The notes under the pieces are model-generated. The model made no database searches and was not told the DNA's origin. It saw nothing but the letters and a program-made list of their open reading frames with translations. This document shows, in pieces, positions 8,482 through 16,378 of a stretch of DNA of 64,000 nucleotides (within the stretch, counting starts at the first letter, position 1; every line of letters starts with the position of its first letter). Location: the NCBI GenBank assembly GCA_044223515.1, contig JBGALV010000007.1, positions 1-64,000 of the forward strand, in the 5' to 3' direction. The stretch comes from SHVZ01 sp044223515. Its GTDB lineage: Bacteria > Pseudomonadota > Alphaproteobacteria > SHVZ01. A program made the position numbers and the translations under genes.

Positions 8482-8528
8482 CCTGGATGGCCGGATCTTC
8501 GGCCGACGACGCCACAAGGGGCTTTGCG

Positions 8529-9254
8529 ATGGAAACCGATCGTAGGTACATGACGCGCACAGAGGCCGAAGTCGCCCAGTACGACGTCGGCCTGCGCCAG
8601 TACATGCTCAGCGTTTACAACTACATGGCCAGCGCGCTCGCGCTGACCGGGTTGATCGCCTACGGGACCGCGACTTACGCGATGTCCAACCCGGACGTGG
8701 CCAACCTGCTGTTCGTTTCCCCGCTGAAGTGGGTGATCATGCTGGCGCCGATCGCGCTGGTGTTCTTCCTGGCCGCGCGCGTCCACGCGATGTCGGCCGG
8801 CACCGCTCAGGCGGTCTTCTGGGTCTACGCGTCGCTGATGGGGCTCTCGCTCGCCTCGATCTTCCTGGTCTTCACCGGCCAGAGCATCGCGCGGGTGTTC
8901 TTCATCACCGCGGGCACCTTCGCCGGCGTGAGCCTCTACGGCTACACGACCAAGCGCGATCTCTCGGGCTTCGGCACGTTCCTGTTCATGGGCCTGATCG
9001 GCATCCTGCTGGCCTCGATCGTGAACATCTTCCTCGCCTCCTCGGCGCTGCAGTTCGCGATCTCGGTGATCGGCGTGCTGGTCTTCACCGGCCTCACCGC
9101 CTACGACACCCAGCGGATCAAGGAGCTCTACGACGAGATCGACGCCTCGGACGTGATGGGCAAGAAGGCGATCATGGGCGCGCTGACGCTCTACCTCGAC
9201 TTCATCAACCTGTTCATCATGCTCCTCCAGCTGTTCGGCAATAAGAACGAATAG
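8529..9254 (+). CDS. Bax inhibitor-1 / YbhL-family membrane protein
   Basis: A 241-residue integral membrane protein of the Bax inhibitor-1 (UPF0005) family with about seven transmembrane helices after a short charged N-terminus. Bacterial members such as YetJ act as pH-sensitive calcium leak channels. The role of this one is unknown. GLTAYDTQRIKELYDEID near residue 195 is the characteristic loop with its acidic residues before the last helix. I chose ATG at 8529 because AAGGGG lies about eight bases upstream, whereas the longer start at 8487 has no ribosome site. The gene is monocistronic: it has its own candidate promoter and a strong terminator directly after it. Confidence 0.9.
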   Translation: METDRRYMTRTEAEVAQYDVGLRQYMLSVYNYMASALALTGLIAYGTATYAMSNPDVANLLFVSPLKWVIMLAPIALVFFLAARVHAMSAGTAQAVFWVYASLMGLSLASIFLVFTGQSIARVFFITAGTFAGVSLYGYTTKRDLSGFGTFLFMGLIGILLASIVNIFLASSALQFAISVIGVLVFTGLTAYDTQRIKELYDEIDASDVMGKKAIMGALTLYLDFINLFIMLLQLFGNKNE

Positions 9255-9280
9255 CCGGCCAGCGCCTAGTCTAAAATACG

Positions 9281-9314
9281 AGCCGCCCGGGGAATTCCCG
9301 GGCGGCTTTGTTTT
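9281..9314 (+). terminator. Intrinsic terminator
   Basis: A 10-bp GC stem (9282-9291 with 9297-9306, extended by A9281-T9307), loop GAATT, followed by TTTGTTTT. It lies 27 bases after the Bax-inhibitor-1 stop. Confidence 0.9.
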
Positions 9315-9340
9315 AGGGCTAGTGCTAAGACTTCTCCCCG

Positions 9341-9943
9341 ATGGAATTCATCGACCATCTGCTCGGGCTCGACATCGAGCGCCTCATCGCCAAGTACGGC
9401 TATCTGGCGATCGTCCTCAACACCTTCATCGAAGGCGAGACGATCCAGATCTTCGCCGGCTGGGCGGCGCACGAGAACCTGCTGAACTTCTGGCTGGTGG
9501 CCCTATCGGGCTTCACCGGCACGGTCTGCGGCGACCAGACCTACTACTGGATCGGGCGCCGCTGGGGCCGGCCGCTGATGCATCGCTTCCCCAAGCTCGA
9601 GGCCCGCTGCCAGCCGGCCTTCGACTTCCTCAGGAAGTACGACAACTGGTTCATCCTAGGATTCCGCTTCGTCTACGGCGTCCGCAACGTGGCGCCCTTC
9701 GCCTGCGGCGCCGCCGGGATCTCGGTTCTCCGCTTCACCCTGCTCAACATCGTGGCCGCCGCCGTCTGGGCCGTCATCTTCACCTCGGCCGGCTATTTCT
9801 TCGGCAAGGCGATCGCCGGATTGCTGCACGAATACGGCCTCAAGATCGTGCTGCCGACGGTCATTGGCCTCGTCGTCCTGGGCATCGTGATCGCGAAGTG
9901 GCGCGCGCGCAGGACCGGCCAGAAGGTCGTCCAGATCGACTGA
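9341..9943 (+). CDS. DedA-family membrane protein
   Basis: A 200-residue inner-membrane protein of the DedA superfamily. Some DedA proteins recycle undecaprenyl phosphate or phosphatidylethanolamine across the membrane. Diagnostic segments are FIEGETIQIFAG (acidic residues in the first re-entrant region), GDQTYYWIGRRWG and RFVYGVRNVAPFACGAAG, the membrane-embedded arginines of the last being essential in E. coli homologues. A basic C-terminal tail (KWRARRTGQK) follows the last helix. It is preceded by the terminator at 9281-9314, so it is probably transcribed separately. The substrate is not determinable here. Confidence 0.9.
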   Translation: MEFIDHLLGLDIERLIAKYGYLAIVLNTFIEGETIQIFAGWAAHENLLNFWLVALSGFTGTVCGDQTYYWIGRRWGRPLMHRFPKLEARCQPAFDFLRKYDNWFILGFRFVYGVRNVAPFACGAAGISVLRFTLLNIVAAAVWAVIFTSAGYFFGKAIAGLLHEYGLKIVLPTVIGLVVLGIVIAKWRARRTGQKVVQID

Positions 9944-9997
9944 CGCGTTGCCGAGGGGCAAGGCGTCGCTGATCGAGGGACTTGCGCGCTACGCGCT

Positions 9998-10756
9998 TCA
10001 GATGCAGCGGCCGCCGTCGACCTCGAGCGCCACTCCGGTGATGAAGCTGGCTTCGTCGGAGGCCAGGTAGAGCGCGGCGTTGGCCAGGTCCTCCGGCGTC
10101 GACATCCGCCCGAGTGGGATGCTGCCGAGGAACTTCTGGCGGATCTCGGGCGAGTCCGGCTGGCCCATGAACAGCTCGGTCAGGCCCGTCATCCCGATCA
10201 CCGGGCAGAGGCAGTTGACCCGGATGTTCTTCGGCGCGAACTCGACCGCCATCGACTTGGTCATGGTGATGACCGCGCCCTTGGAGCTGTTGTAGACGGT
10301 GAGGCCCGGCCGCGGGCGCAGGCCCGCCGTCGAGGCGGTGGTGATGATCGAGCCGCCGCCCTGCTTCTCCATCACCGGCACCACGTGCAGCGCCGAGAGG
10401 TAGACCGCCTTCACGTTGACCGCGAAGATGCGGTCGAACTCGTCCTCGGTCACGTTCAGCATCGACTGGTTCTTGTGGGTGATGCCGGCGTTGTTGACCA
10501 TGGTGTCGAGCCGGCCCCAGCGGCCGACCGTCTCGTCGATCATCGCCTTCACCTCGGACGACGAGGCGACATCGGCCTTGATGAACATCGCCTCGCCGCC
10601 GGCCGCCTGGATCTCGCGCACGACCCGGTCGCCGGACTGGCGGTTGATGTCGTTGACGACGACCTTGGCGCCTTCCTTGGCGTAGCGCTTGACGATGCCT
10701 TCGCCGAAGCCCGAGCCGCCGCCGGTGACGATCGCGACCTTGTCCTTGAGACGCAT
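9998..10756 (-). CDS. Short-chain dehydrogenase/reductase (SDR)
   Basis: A 252-residue classical SDR, NAD(P)-dependent, probably oxidising an alcohol or reducing a ketone. TGGGSGFGEG (residues 11-20) is the nucleotide-binding glycine motif. NNAG is at about residue 89, the catalytic tyrosine and lysine are in YNSSK, and the C-terminus ends in the usual ALEVDGG. An aspartate in VVVNDI at the end of the second strand favours NAD over NADP. The ribosome site AAAGGAAG is strong. It lies 15 bases downstream of an aldehyde dehydrogenase, so the two could oxidise an alcohol through aldehyde to acid in sequence. The substrate is unknown. Confidence 0.9.
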   Translation of the reverse strand: MRLKDKVAIVTGGGSGFGEGIVKRYAKEGAKVVVNDINRQSGDRVVREIQAAGGEAMFIKADVASSSEVKAMIDETVGRWGRLDTMVNNAGITHKNQSMLNVTEDEFDRIFAVNVKAVYLSALHVVPVMEKQGGGSIITTASTAGLRPRPGLTVYNSSKGAVITMTKSMAVEFAPKNIRVNCLCPVIGMTGLTELFMGQPDSPEIRQKFLGSIPLGRMSTPEDLANAALYLASDEASFITGVALEVDGGRCI

Positions 10757-10771
10757 GGTTCTTCCTTTTTG

Positions 10772-12211
10772 TCAGCCGTGCTTGATGGCGATGGTCTTGA
10801 GCGTGGTGAAGCCGTGCAGCGCCTCGAAGCCCTTCTCGCGGCCGAAACCCGAGCGCTTCACGCCGCCGAACGGCAGTTCGACGCCGCCGCCGGCGCCGTA
10901 GTTGTTGATGAAGACCTGGCCGGTCTTAATCGCGCGCGCGAGCCGCATCTGGCGCCCGCCGTCGCGGGTCCACACGCCGGCGACGAGCCCGTAGGGCGTG
11001 CCGTTGGCCAGCCTGATCGCCTCGGCTTCGTCCTTGAAGGGAAGCGCGGCCAGCACCGGGCCGAAGACCTCCTCGGTCACCAGCTCGTGGTTCGCCGGCA
11101 CGTCGGTGAACATGGTCGGGGCCACGAAGTATCCGCCCTTCGGTGCGTTGGCCGCGATCGTGCCCTGGGCGCGGGGCTTGAGGCCCGCCTTGCCGGCGCG
11201 CGCGATGAAGCCGCCGACGCGCTCGTGCTGGCTCTTGTTGATCAAGGGGCCGCAGTCGAGGTCCATGTCGGAGGATCCGACGCGCAACGCCTCGAAGCGC
11301 TTGGCCACCTCGTCGACGAATTCCTTGTAGATCGACTCCTGAACCAGAAGCCGGGAGCCGGCCGAGCAGGTCTGCCCGGCGTTCTGGATGATCGCGTTGG
11401 TGATGAAGGGCAGTGCCGCTTCCTGGTCGGCATCGTCGAAGACGAGCTGGGGCGACTTGCCGCCGAGCTCCATCGTCACCTGGTGATTGTGCTTGGCCGC
11501 CGCGGCCTGGACCAGGGTGCCGACCTCGGGCGAGCCGGTGAACGAGATGTGGTCGATGCCGGGATGGCCGGCGAGCGCGGAGCCCGCTTCCTCGCCGAGG
11601 CCGGGCACGATGTTGAGGGCGCCTTCCGGGAATCCCACCTGCATCGCGAGGTCGGCGAGCTTGAGCAGCGAGAGGCAGGCATCCTCGGCCGGCTTCACTA
11701 CGCATGCGTTGCCGGCGGCAAGAGCGCCGCCGATCGAGCGGCCGCCGATCTGCGCGGGGTAGTTCCACGGCACGATGTGGCCGGTGACGCCGTGCGGCTC
11801 GCGGATCGTCAGCACCGTGTAGCCGTCGAGGTAGGGAATGGTGTCGCCATGCAGCTTGTCGCAGGCGCCGCCGTAGAACTCGAAGTAGCGGGCGAGGGCC
11901 ACGATGTCGGCCTTCGCCTGCTTGAGCGGCTTGCCGGTGTCCATGGCCTCGAGCCGCACCAGCTCGTCATGGCTTGCGACGACCGCATGCGCGAGCTTGG
12001 TCAGCAGCCGGCCGCGTTCGACCGCCGGCATGCGGCCCCAGGCTCCGTCCATCGCCTTGTGCGCGGCCCTGACCGCGCGGTCGATGTCCTCGGCGGTACC
12101 CCGCGCGATCTTGGCGAAGATCTCGCCATCGGACGGATTGACCACGGGCAGCGTCGCGCCGGACGTGGGCGCCTGCCATTTGCCGCCAATGAGTACGCCG
12201 CCGTCCATCAT
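10772..12211 (-). CDS. NAD(P)-dependent aldehyde dehydrogenase
   Basis: A 479-residue enzyme of the aldehyde dehydrogenase superfamily (betaine/aliphatic aldehyde group) that oxidises an aldehyde to the acid. The general base is in MELGGKSPQLVF, the catalytic cysteine is in NAGQTCSAGSR, and the oxyanion asparagine is in VPWNYPAQ. The cofactor strand reads ACVVKPAEDACLS. ATG at 12211 is followed directly by a second ATG, and GAGG six bases upstream serves either. It forms an operon with the SDR gene downstream. The length is typical of the family, and the true substrate cannot be told from motifs. Confidence 0.92.
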   Translation of the reverse strand: MMDGGVLIGGKWQAPTSGATLPVVNPSDGEIFAKIARGTAEDIDRAVRAAHKAMDGAWGRMPAVERGRLLTKLAHAVVASHDELVRLEAMDTGKPLKQAKADIVALARYFEFYGGACDKLHGDTIPYLDGYTVLTIREPHGVTGHIVPWNYPAQIGGRSIGGALAAGNACVVKPAEDACLSLLKLADLAMQVGFPEGALNIVPGLGEEAGSALAGHPGIDHISFTGSPEVGTLVQAAAAKHNHQVTMELGGKSPQLVFDDADQEAALPFITNAIIQNAGQTCSAGSRLLVQESIYKEFVDEVAKRFEALRVGSSDMDLDCGPLINKSQHERVGGFIARAGKAGLKPRAQGTIAANAPKGGYFVAPTMFTDVPANHELVTEEVFGPVLAALPFKDEAEAIRLANGTPYGLVAGVWTRDGGRQMRLARAIKTGQVFINNYGAGGGVELPFGGVKRSGFGREKGFEALHGFTTLKTIAIKHG

Positions 12212-12241
12212 GAGTGCCTCGCCGGGTAGGGAGGCGCAAAT

Positions 12242-12429
12242 CTAACGGACCCTTGCCTGAGTGGCAAAACGCTCTCGTAAGCGAAGACGCTTACTGCCGC
12301 GATTTGCCCGCTCGGGGACTTCTCCGAGCGGCGATGGGCGGCATGCCCGTGTAGCGCGGTGCGCAGCAACGCGCGGGCGGGCAGCGGAAGCCCAGCGCCA
12401 CCAAGCGAGGAGTCCGTATCTGGTGCCGG
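12242..12429. repeat. Spacer with two inverted repeats, REP-like
   Basis: This spacer between the methyltransferase stop and the ALDH start holds GTAAGCG-AAGA-CGCTTAC (12277-12294) and CCGCTCGG...CCGAGCGG (12308-12331). Neither has a clear T tract. The second hairpin resembles the dispersed palindromes common in high-GC alphaproteobacteria, which would need a genome-wide count to confirm. No gene is supported here. Confidence 0.45.
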
Positions 12430-13308
12430 TTATGCCGGCTTTTGGAAAGCCTGCTGGCCCCAGAACCACTGGTCCTTCCACGCCTCGCGGTAGCCCAGCT
12501 TCGCCAGGCGATCGAAAACGGGCTGGAAGTCGTGGACGATATGCTGCGGGCGGTCGTCGTCCTCGGGGTCGGCGGCGAAGCGGCCGAAGATGTAGCCGCC
12601 CGGCTTGAGCGCCGCGTCGAGGTCGGAGATCGCCTTGGCCGGATCTTCTAGATGCTCGAACACGTCCATCGCCGTCACTAGGTCGAAGCTGGCCTTGGGC
12701 AGGCCGATGCTCTTGAGGTCGAGGAATGTCGCCGGGATGGCGCGGCGCTCGAGCCGCCACTTGCAGAAGTTCAGCAAGGTGGAGCTGACGTCGGCGAGCG
12801 CGATCGTCTCGCACTGCTCGGCGAACAGCACGCCGGAGACACCGACGCCGGAACCGAAGTCGAGCAGGTGCTTGCAGTTATTGGCGCGCGCGAGCTCGAG
12901 GGCGACGGAATAGGCGAGCGGGGAGGTGTCGTCGGTGAGCGCATGCCACCACATCAGCTCTTCGATCAGGTCGTCGGCGGTGTCGTAGTAGGCGACCACC
13001 TGCTCGGTTGCGACCTTCTCGCCGACGACGTCGTTCCACTTGTCCTTGAGGCGGGCGAGCGAGCGCTCGCAGCGGGCGCGCACCTTTGCCAGGTCCGGCT
13101 CCTTCCGCCACGCGCCGATCTCGCGGAGGATCGCGGTGGCGAGGTCGCCGTCGGGCGATCCGGCGATCGCTTCGGTCCAGTCGCGCTTGTAGCCGGCCAG
13201 CACGCCGGCCTCCTTCGCATGGAAGGCCTCGCGCGTCAGCTTCCCCGCCTCGACATCGCGCCAGGCCGCCAGCACCTTGGCTGGGCCGAGGCTCGCCGTC
13301 TCCGTCAT
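12430..13308 (-). CDS. SAM-dependent methyltransferase (class I)
   Basis: A 292-residue protein with a Rossmann-fold methyltransferase domain in its C-terminal two thirds. LLDFGSGVGVSGVLF is the SAM-binding motif I, and ALADVSSTLL, ASFDLVTAMDVFEHL and LKPGGYIF follow in the expected order. The N-terminal 110 residues are helical, with no identified domain. I chose ATG at 13308 because GGGAG lies eight bases upstream. The longer frame to 13368 would overlap the divergent amidase start. The substrate (small molecule, lipid or sugar) is unknown, and no biosynthetic neighbours help. The spacer to the divergent amidase is only 58 bases. Confidence 0.85.
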   Translation of the reverse strand: MTETASLGPAKVLAAWRDVEAGKLTREAFHAKEAGVLAGYKRDWTEAIAGSPDGDLATAILREIGAWRKEPDLAKVRARCERSLARLKDKWNDVVGEKVATEQVVAYYDTADDLIEELMWWHALTDDTSPLAYSVALELARANNCKHLLDFGSGVGVSGVLFAEQCETIALADVSSTLLNFCKWRLERRAIPATFLDLKSIGLPKASFDLVTAMDVFEHLEDPAKAISDLDAALKPGGYIFGRFAADPEDDDRPQHIVHDFQPVFDRLAKLGYREAWKDQWFWGQQAFQKPA

Positions 13309-13366
13309 TCCGAACGCTCCCTCGATTTCCGGCGCGGACCATAGCAGGTGATAGAGTGCGCCGCCC

Positions 13367-14755
13367 ATGACCGACTCAAGCTTGCTGACGATCGAGGCTT
13401 TGGTGCGGCGGTTTCGCGACCGCTCCTTGTCGCCGGTGGAGGCGACGGAAGCCGCGTATGCGCGGATCGACCGGCTGGAGCCGCAGCTGAATGCCTTCGT
13501 CCACCTTGCCCGTCACGAGGCGATGGCGGCGGCCGGGGCCGCCGAGCGGCGGTGGGCGGAGGGCAAGCCGCTGGGCCCGCTCGACGGCGTGCCGGTCACC
13601 CTCAAGGACCAGTGCCTGGTGACGGGCTGGCCGTCGCGGCGCGGATCGCTGACCTCGTCGCCGTCCGACATGGCTGCCGAGGACGCGCCGTTGGTCGGGC
13701 GACTTCGCGCCGCCGGCGCGGTCTTCCTCGGCAAGACGACGACACCCGAGAACGGCTGGAAGGGCCTCTCCGACAGTCCGCTCACGGGTCTGACCCGCAA
13801 TCCGTGGAACTTCGAGCGCCAGGCGGGCGGCTCCTCGGGTGGGGCCGCGTCGTCGGTCGCGGCCGGCATCGGCGCCGCGGCGGTCGGCAGCGACGGTGCC
13901 GGCTCGATCCGCATCCCGGCCAGCTTCTGCGGCGTCGTGGGCTTGAAGCCGACCTTCGGGCGCGTCGCGATGCATCCGATGGCCGGCAACGCGCCCTTCA
14001 TCCATTTCGGGCCGATGGCACGCAGCGTCGGCGACACGGCGCGGCTCTTCGCCGCGATGACCGGTCCTGATCCGCGCGATCCCTTCGCGTTGCCGGATCT
14101 GCCGCATGACTCGATCGAAGACGGCGTCGCCGGCCTCAAGGTCGCGGTCTCGACGACGTTGGGCTTCGCACGTGCCCGGCCGGACGTCGTCGCCGCGGTC
14201 GAGGAGGCGGCGCGCGTGCTGGAAGCTGCGGGAGCGGCCGTCGAGACGGTCGATCCGGCGATCGGCGACCCGCGCCAGGCCGAGCTCACGCTGTGGGCGA
14301 GCGGCGTAGCGCGCGGCGTGCTGACCATGCCGCCGGAGAAGCGCGCGCTGATGGATCCCGACCTCGTGCGGATGGCGTCATACGCGGAGACGATCCGCGC
14401 GGTCGACCTCAAGGCGGCGGAAGTCGAGCGTCTCGCGGTCGCGCAGTCGCTCGGCCGCTTCCTCGCCCGCTACGACCTGCTGCTGTCCCCGGCGATCGGG
14501 ATCACGGCGTTCCCGGTCGGCAGCCAGCTCGCCGATCCGGAGACCGAGACCTGGTGGCTCGACTGGGCCGCCTTCACCTTCCCGTTCAACATGTCGGGCC
14601 AGCCGGCGGTGAGCTTTCCCTGGGGCGAGGACGTCGCCGGGCTTCCGATCGGCGTGCATCTCGCCGCCGCGCGCTTCCGCGACGCCACCGTTCTCCGCGC
14701 GGCCCGGGTGCTCGAGCAGGCGAAGCCGGTGCCGCTCCCGCCGCTCGCGCGCTAG
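13367..14755 (+). CDS. Amidase-signature family hydrolase
   Basis: A 462-residue amidase with the Ser-cisSer-Lys triad: Lys80 in VTLKDQ, cis-Ser156 in GGSSGGAASS and nucleophile Ser180 in GAGSIRIPA. CGVVGLKPTFGRV follows as usual. Members hydrolyse amides as diverse as aryl amides, nylon oligomers and glutaminyl-tRNA intermediates. There are no gatB/gatC neighbours, so a GatA role in tRNA charging is unlikely, and a catabolic amidase is the better reading. It is divergent from the methyltransferase and ends 12 bases before the convergent serine hydrolase. No signal peptide is present. Confidence 0.92.
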   Translation: MTDSSLLTIEALVRRFRDRSLSPVEATEAAYARIDRLEPQLNAFVHLARHEAMAAAGAAERRWAEGKPLGPLDGVPVTLKDQCLVTGWPSRRGSLTSSPSDMAAEDAPLVGRLRAAGAVFLGKTTTPENGWKGLSDSPLTGLTRNPWNFERQAGGSSGGAASSVAAGIGAAAVGSDGAGSIRIPASFCGVVGLKPTFGRVAMHPMAGNAPFIHFGPMARSVGDTARLFAAMTGPDPRDPFALPDLPHDSIEDGVAGLKVAVSTTLGFARARPDVVAAVEEAARVLEAAGAAVETVDPAIGDPRQAELTLWASGVARGVLTMPPEKRALMDPDLVRMASYAETIRAVDLKAAEVERLAVAQSLGRFLARYDLLLSPAIGITAFPVGSQLADPETETWWLDWAAFTFPFNMSGQPAVSFPWGEDVAGLPIGVHLAAARFRDATVLRAARVLEQAKPVPLPPLAR

Positions 14756-14767
14756 CCCGGGAGTCGA

Positions 14768-16378
14768 TCAGCCGGGGCGGCGGGTCATCCGGAGATTCGA
14801 GATGCGGCCGAGGTTGATCCTGAGGCCCTCCACCACGCCGCCCGGTCCGCGCAGGAACTTAATCGTGCCGGTCGCGGGTTTGTAGAAGAACGGCAGCTGC
14901 ACGACGAAGAGATCGTCGCCCAGGGGTGCCAGCGTCTGGCGGCCGGGCTTCGGGAAACTGCGGTCGAGCCGGAGCGAGAGCCGGTCGTCGGTCGCCTCGA
15001 TGATGTAGGAGACCGGCAGCTCCGGCGTCGAGTAGGTGCCGGCATAGACGGCAAGCTGGCCAGGATCCAGCTGCGCCGGCGTCGGATGCTCGAAGGTGAG
15101 CACCTGGCCGCCGTCGAGCGTCGCCTCGATCTTCGGATACTTGGCATCCGTCGGGCCGATCAGCCTGAGCGACACCGGGTGCGGGCCGATCGCGGTGTCG
15201 AAGCGGTCGGCCGAGGTCTGCTCCAGCCAGAATTTGTAGTCGACCACCTCGGCGACCAGCCGCGAGCCCTCGGCGTTGAGGACCATGGTGTAGCCCTCGT
15301 CGCGGTCGAAGTAGCGTCCGGCGAAGCGCTCGAGCGCGAGCGCGTCGGGGCGCGGTGCCGGCTTCTCGATCCCGAGCCAGATATCGGCGATCTGGCGGGT
15401 CAGGAAGGTCGAGCGGGTGTCGTCGCGGTTGGTGAAGAGCAGGATGCCGAGGTCGTCGTCGACGAAATGGACGAGCTCGTGCGTGTAGCCCGGCCAGCCG
15501 CCGCCATGCATGTAGGCGCGGCGGCCGCGGTACTCCGGCGTGCGCAGGCCCAGCGCGTAGGTGATGCTGTGGCCGTTGACCATGCGCCCCCGGGTCGAGA
15601 GCTTCTCCATCAGGTTCGGCAGCGGCAGTCGGTTCTGGCGGTAGTTGGCCTGCCAGATCAGCATGTCGTCGACGGTCGAGAGGATGCCGCCGTCGCCCGA
15701 GAGCTCGACCAGCGCCAGGTTCCGGTGCCAGTTGCCGCTGGCGCTGCGGCTGTAGGGTCGGGCGATGTTGGGGATCAGCTGGCTGTTGTCGTCGCAGAGC
15801 CGGGTCGAGTTCATGCCGAGCGGCTTGAAGATCCGTTTCGACAGGAAGGCGCGGTAGTCCTCGCCCGAGGCGCGCTCGGTGATCACCGCAGCCAGCATGA
15901 AGTTCGAGTTCGAGTAGCGGTAGCGGGTGGCCGGCGCGAAATCGAGGGTCTTCTGCCGCGTCACCAGGTCGAACAGGTCGTCGCGCGAGATCGCCTGCTC
16001 GAAGCCGATGCCGGAGAACAGCATCAGGGTCAGCTCGTCGCGAAGGCCGCTGGTGTTGTTGAGCAGATGGCGGATGGTCAGCTTCTGCTCGAAGCGCGGC
16101 AGCTCCGGCAGGTACTTCTGCACCTCGTCCTCGAGGCTGAGCTTGCCGTCGGCCTCCAGCATCAGCAGCGCCGTGCAGGCGAACTGCTTGGTGATCGAGC
16201 AGATGTAGAAGGCGGACGAGGACGACAGCGGCACGTTGTGCTCGAGGTCGGCGAGACCGTACGACTTCTTCAGCACGACCTCGCCCTTGGAGACGACGGC
16301 GAGCGAGGCGCCGGGCTGCTTGTCGCGCGCCCAGTCGGCGAAGAGCGCGTCGATGCGATTGAGACGATCGTCAGCCAT
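14768..16378 (-). CDS. Serine hydrolase, beta-lactamase/class C-like
   Basis: A 536-residue protein of the serine beta-lactamase/D-aminopeptidase superfamily. The catalytic Ser61 and Lys64 lie in SITK, a tyrosine motif is in YRYSNSNF, and HGGG near residue 325 takes the place of KTG. After about residue 360 come lipocalin-like C-terminal strands seen in D-aminopeptidase relatives. There is no signal peptide, so a cytoplasmic esterase or peptidase role is likelier than cell-wall work. ATG at 16378 was chosen over the frame running to 16471 because the latter reads through the upstream peptidase gene. It overlaps that gene's stop by eight bases. A paralogue lies at 59939-61597. Confidence 0.88.
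   Translation of the reverse strand: MADDRLNRIDALFADWARDKQPGASLAVVSKGEVVLKKSYGLADLEHNVPLSSSSAFYICSITKQFACTALLMLEADGKLSLEDEVQKYLPELPRFEQKLTIRHLLNNTSGLRDELTLMLFSGIGFEQAISRDDLFDLVTRQKTLDFAPATRYRYSNSNFMLAAVITERASGEDYRAFLSKRIFKPLGMNSTRLCDDNSQLIPNIARPYSRSASGNWHRNLALVELSGDGGILSTVDDMLIWQANYRQNRLPLPNLMEKLSTRGRMVNGHSITYALGLRTPEYRGRRAYMHGGGWPGYTHELVHFVDDDLGILLFTNRDDTRSTFLTRQIADIWLGIEKPAPRPDALALERFAGRYFDRDEGYTMVLNAEGSRLVAEVVDYKFWLEQTSADRFDTAIGPHPVSLRLIGPTDAKYPKIEATLDGGQVLTFEHPTPAQLDPGQLAVYAGTYSTPELPVSYIIEATDDRLSLRLDRSFPKPGRQTLAPLGDDLFVVQLPFFYKPATGTIKFLRGPGGVVEGLRINLGRISNLRMTRRPG

Noticed and set aside
8487..8528. Earlier ATG for the Bax-inhibitor-1 protein
   Set aside because: It has no ribosome site and coincides with the predicted transcription start. 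ATG at 8529 has AAGGGG in good position.
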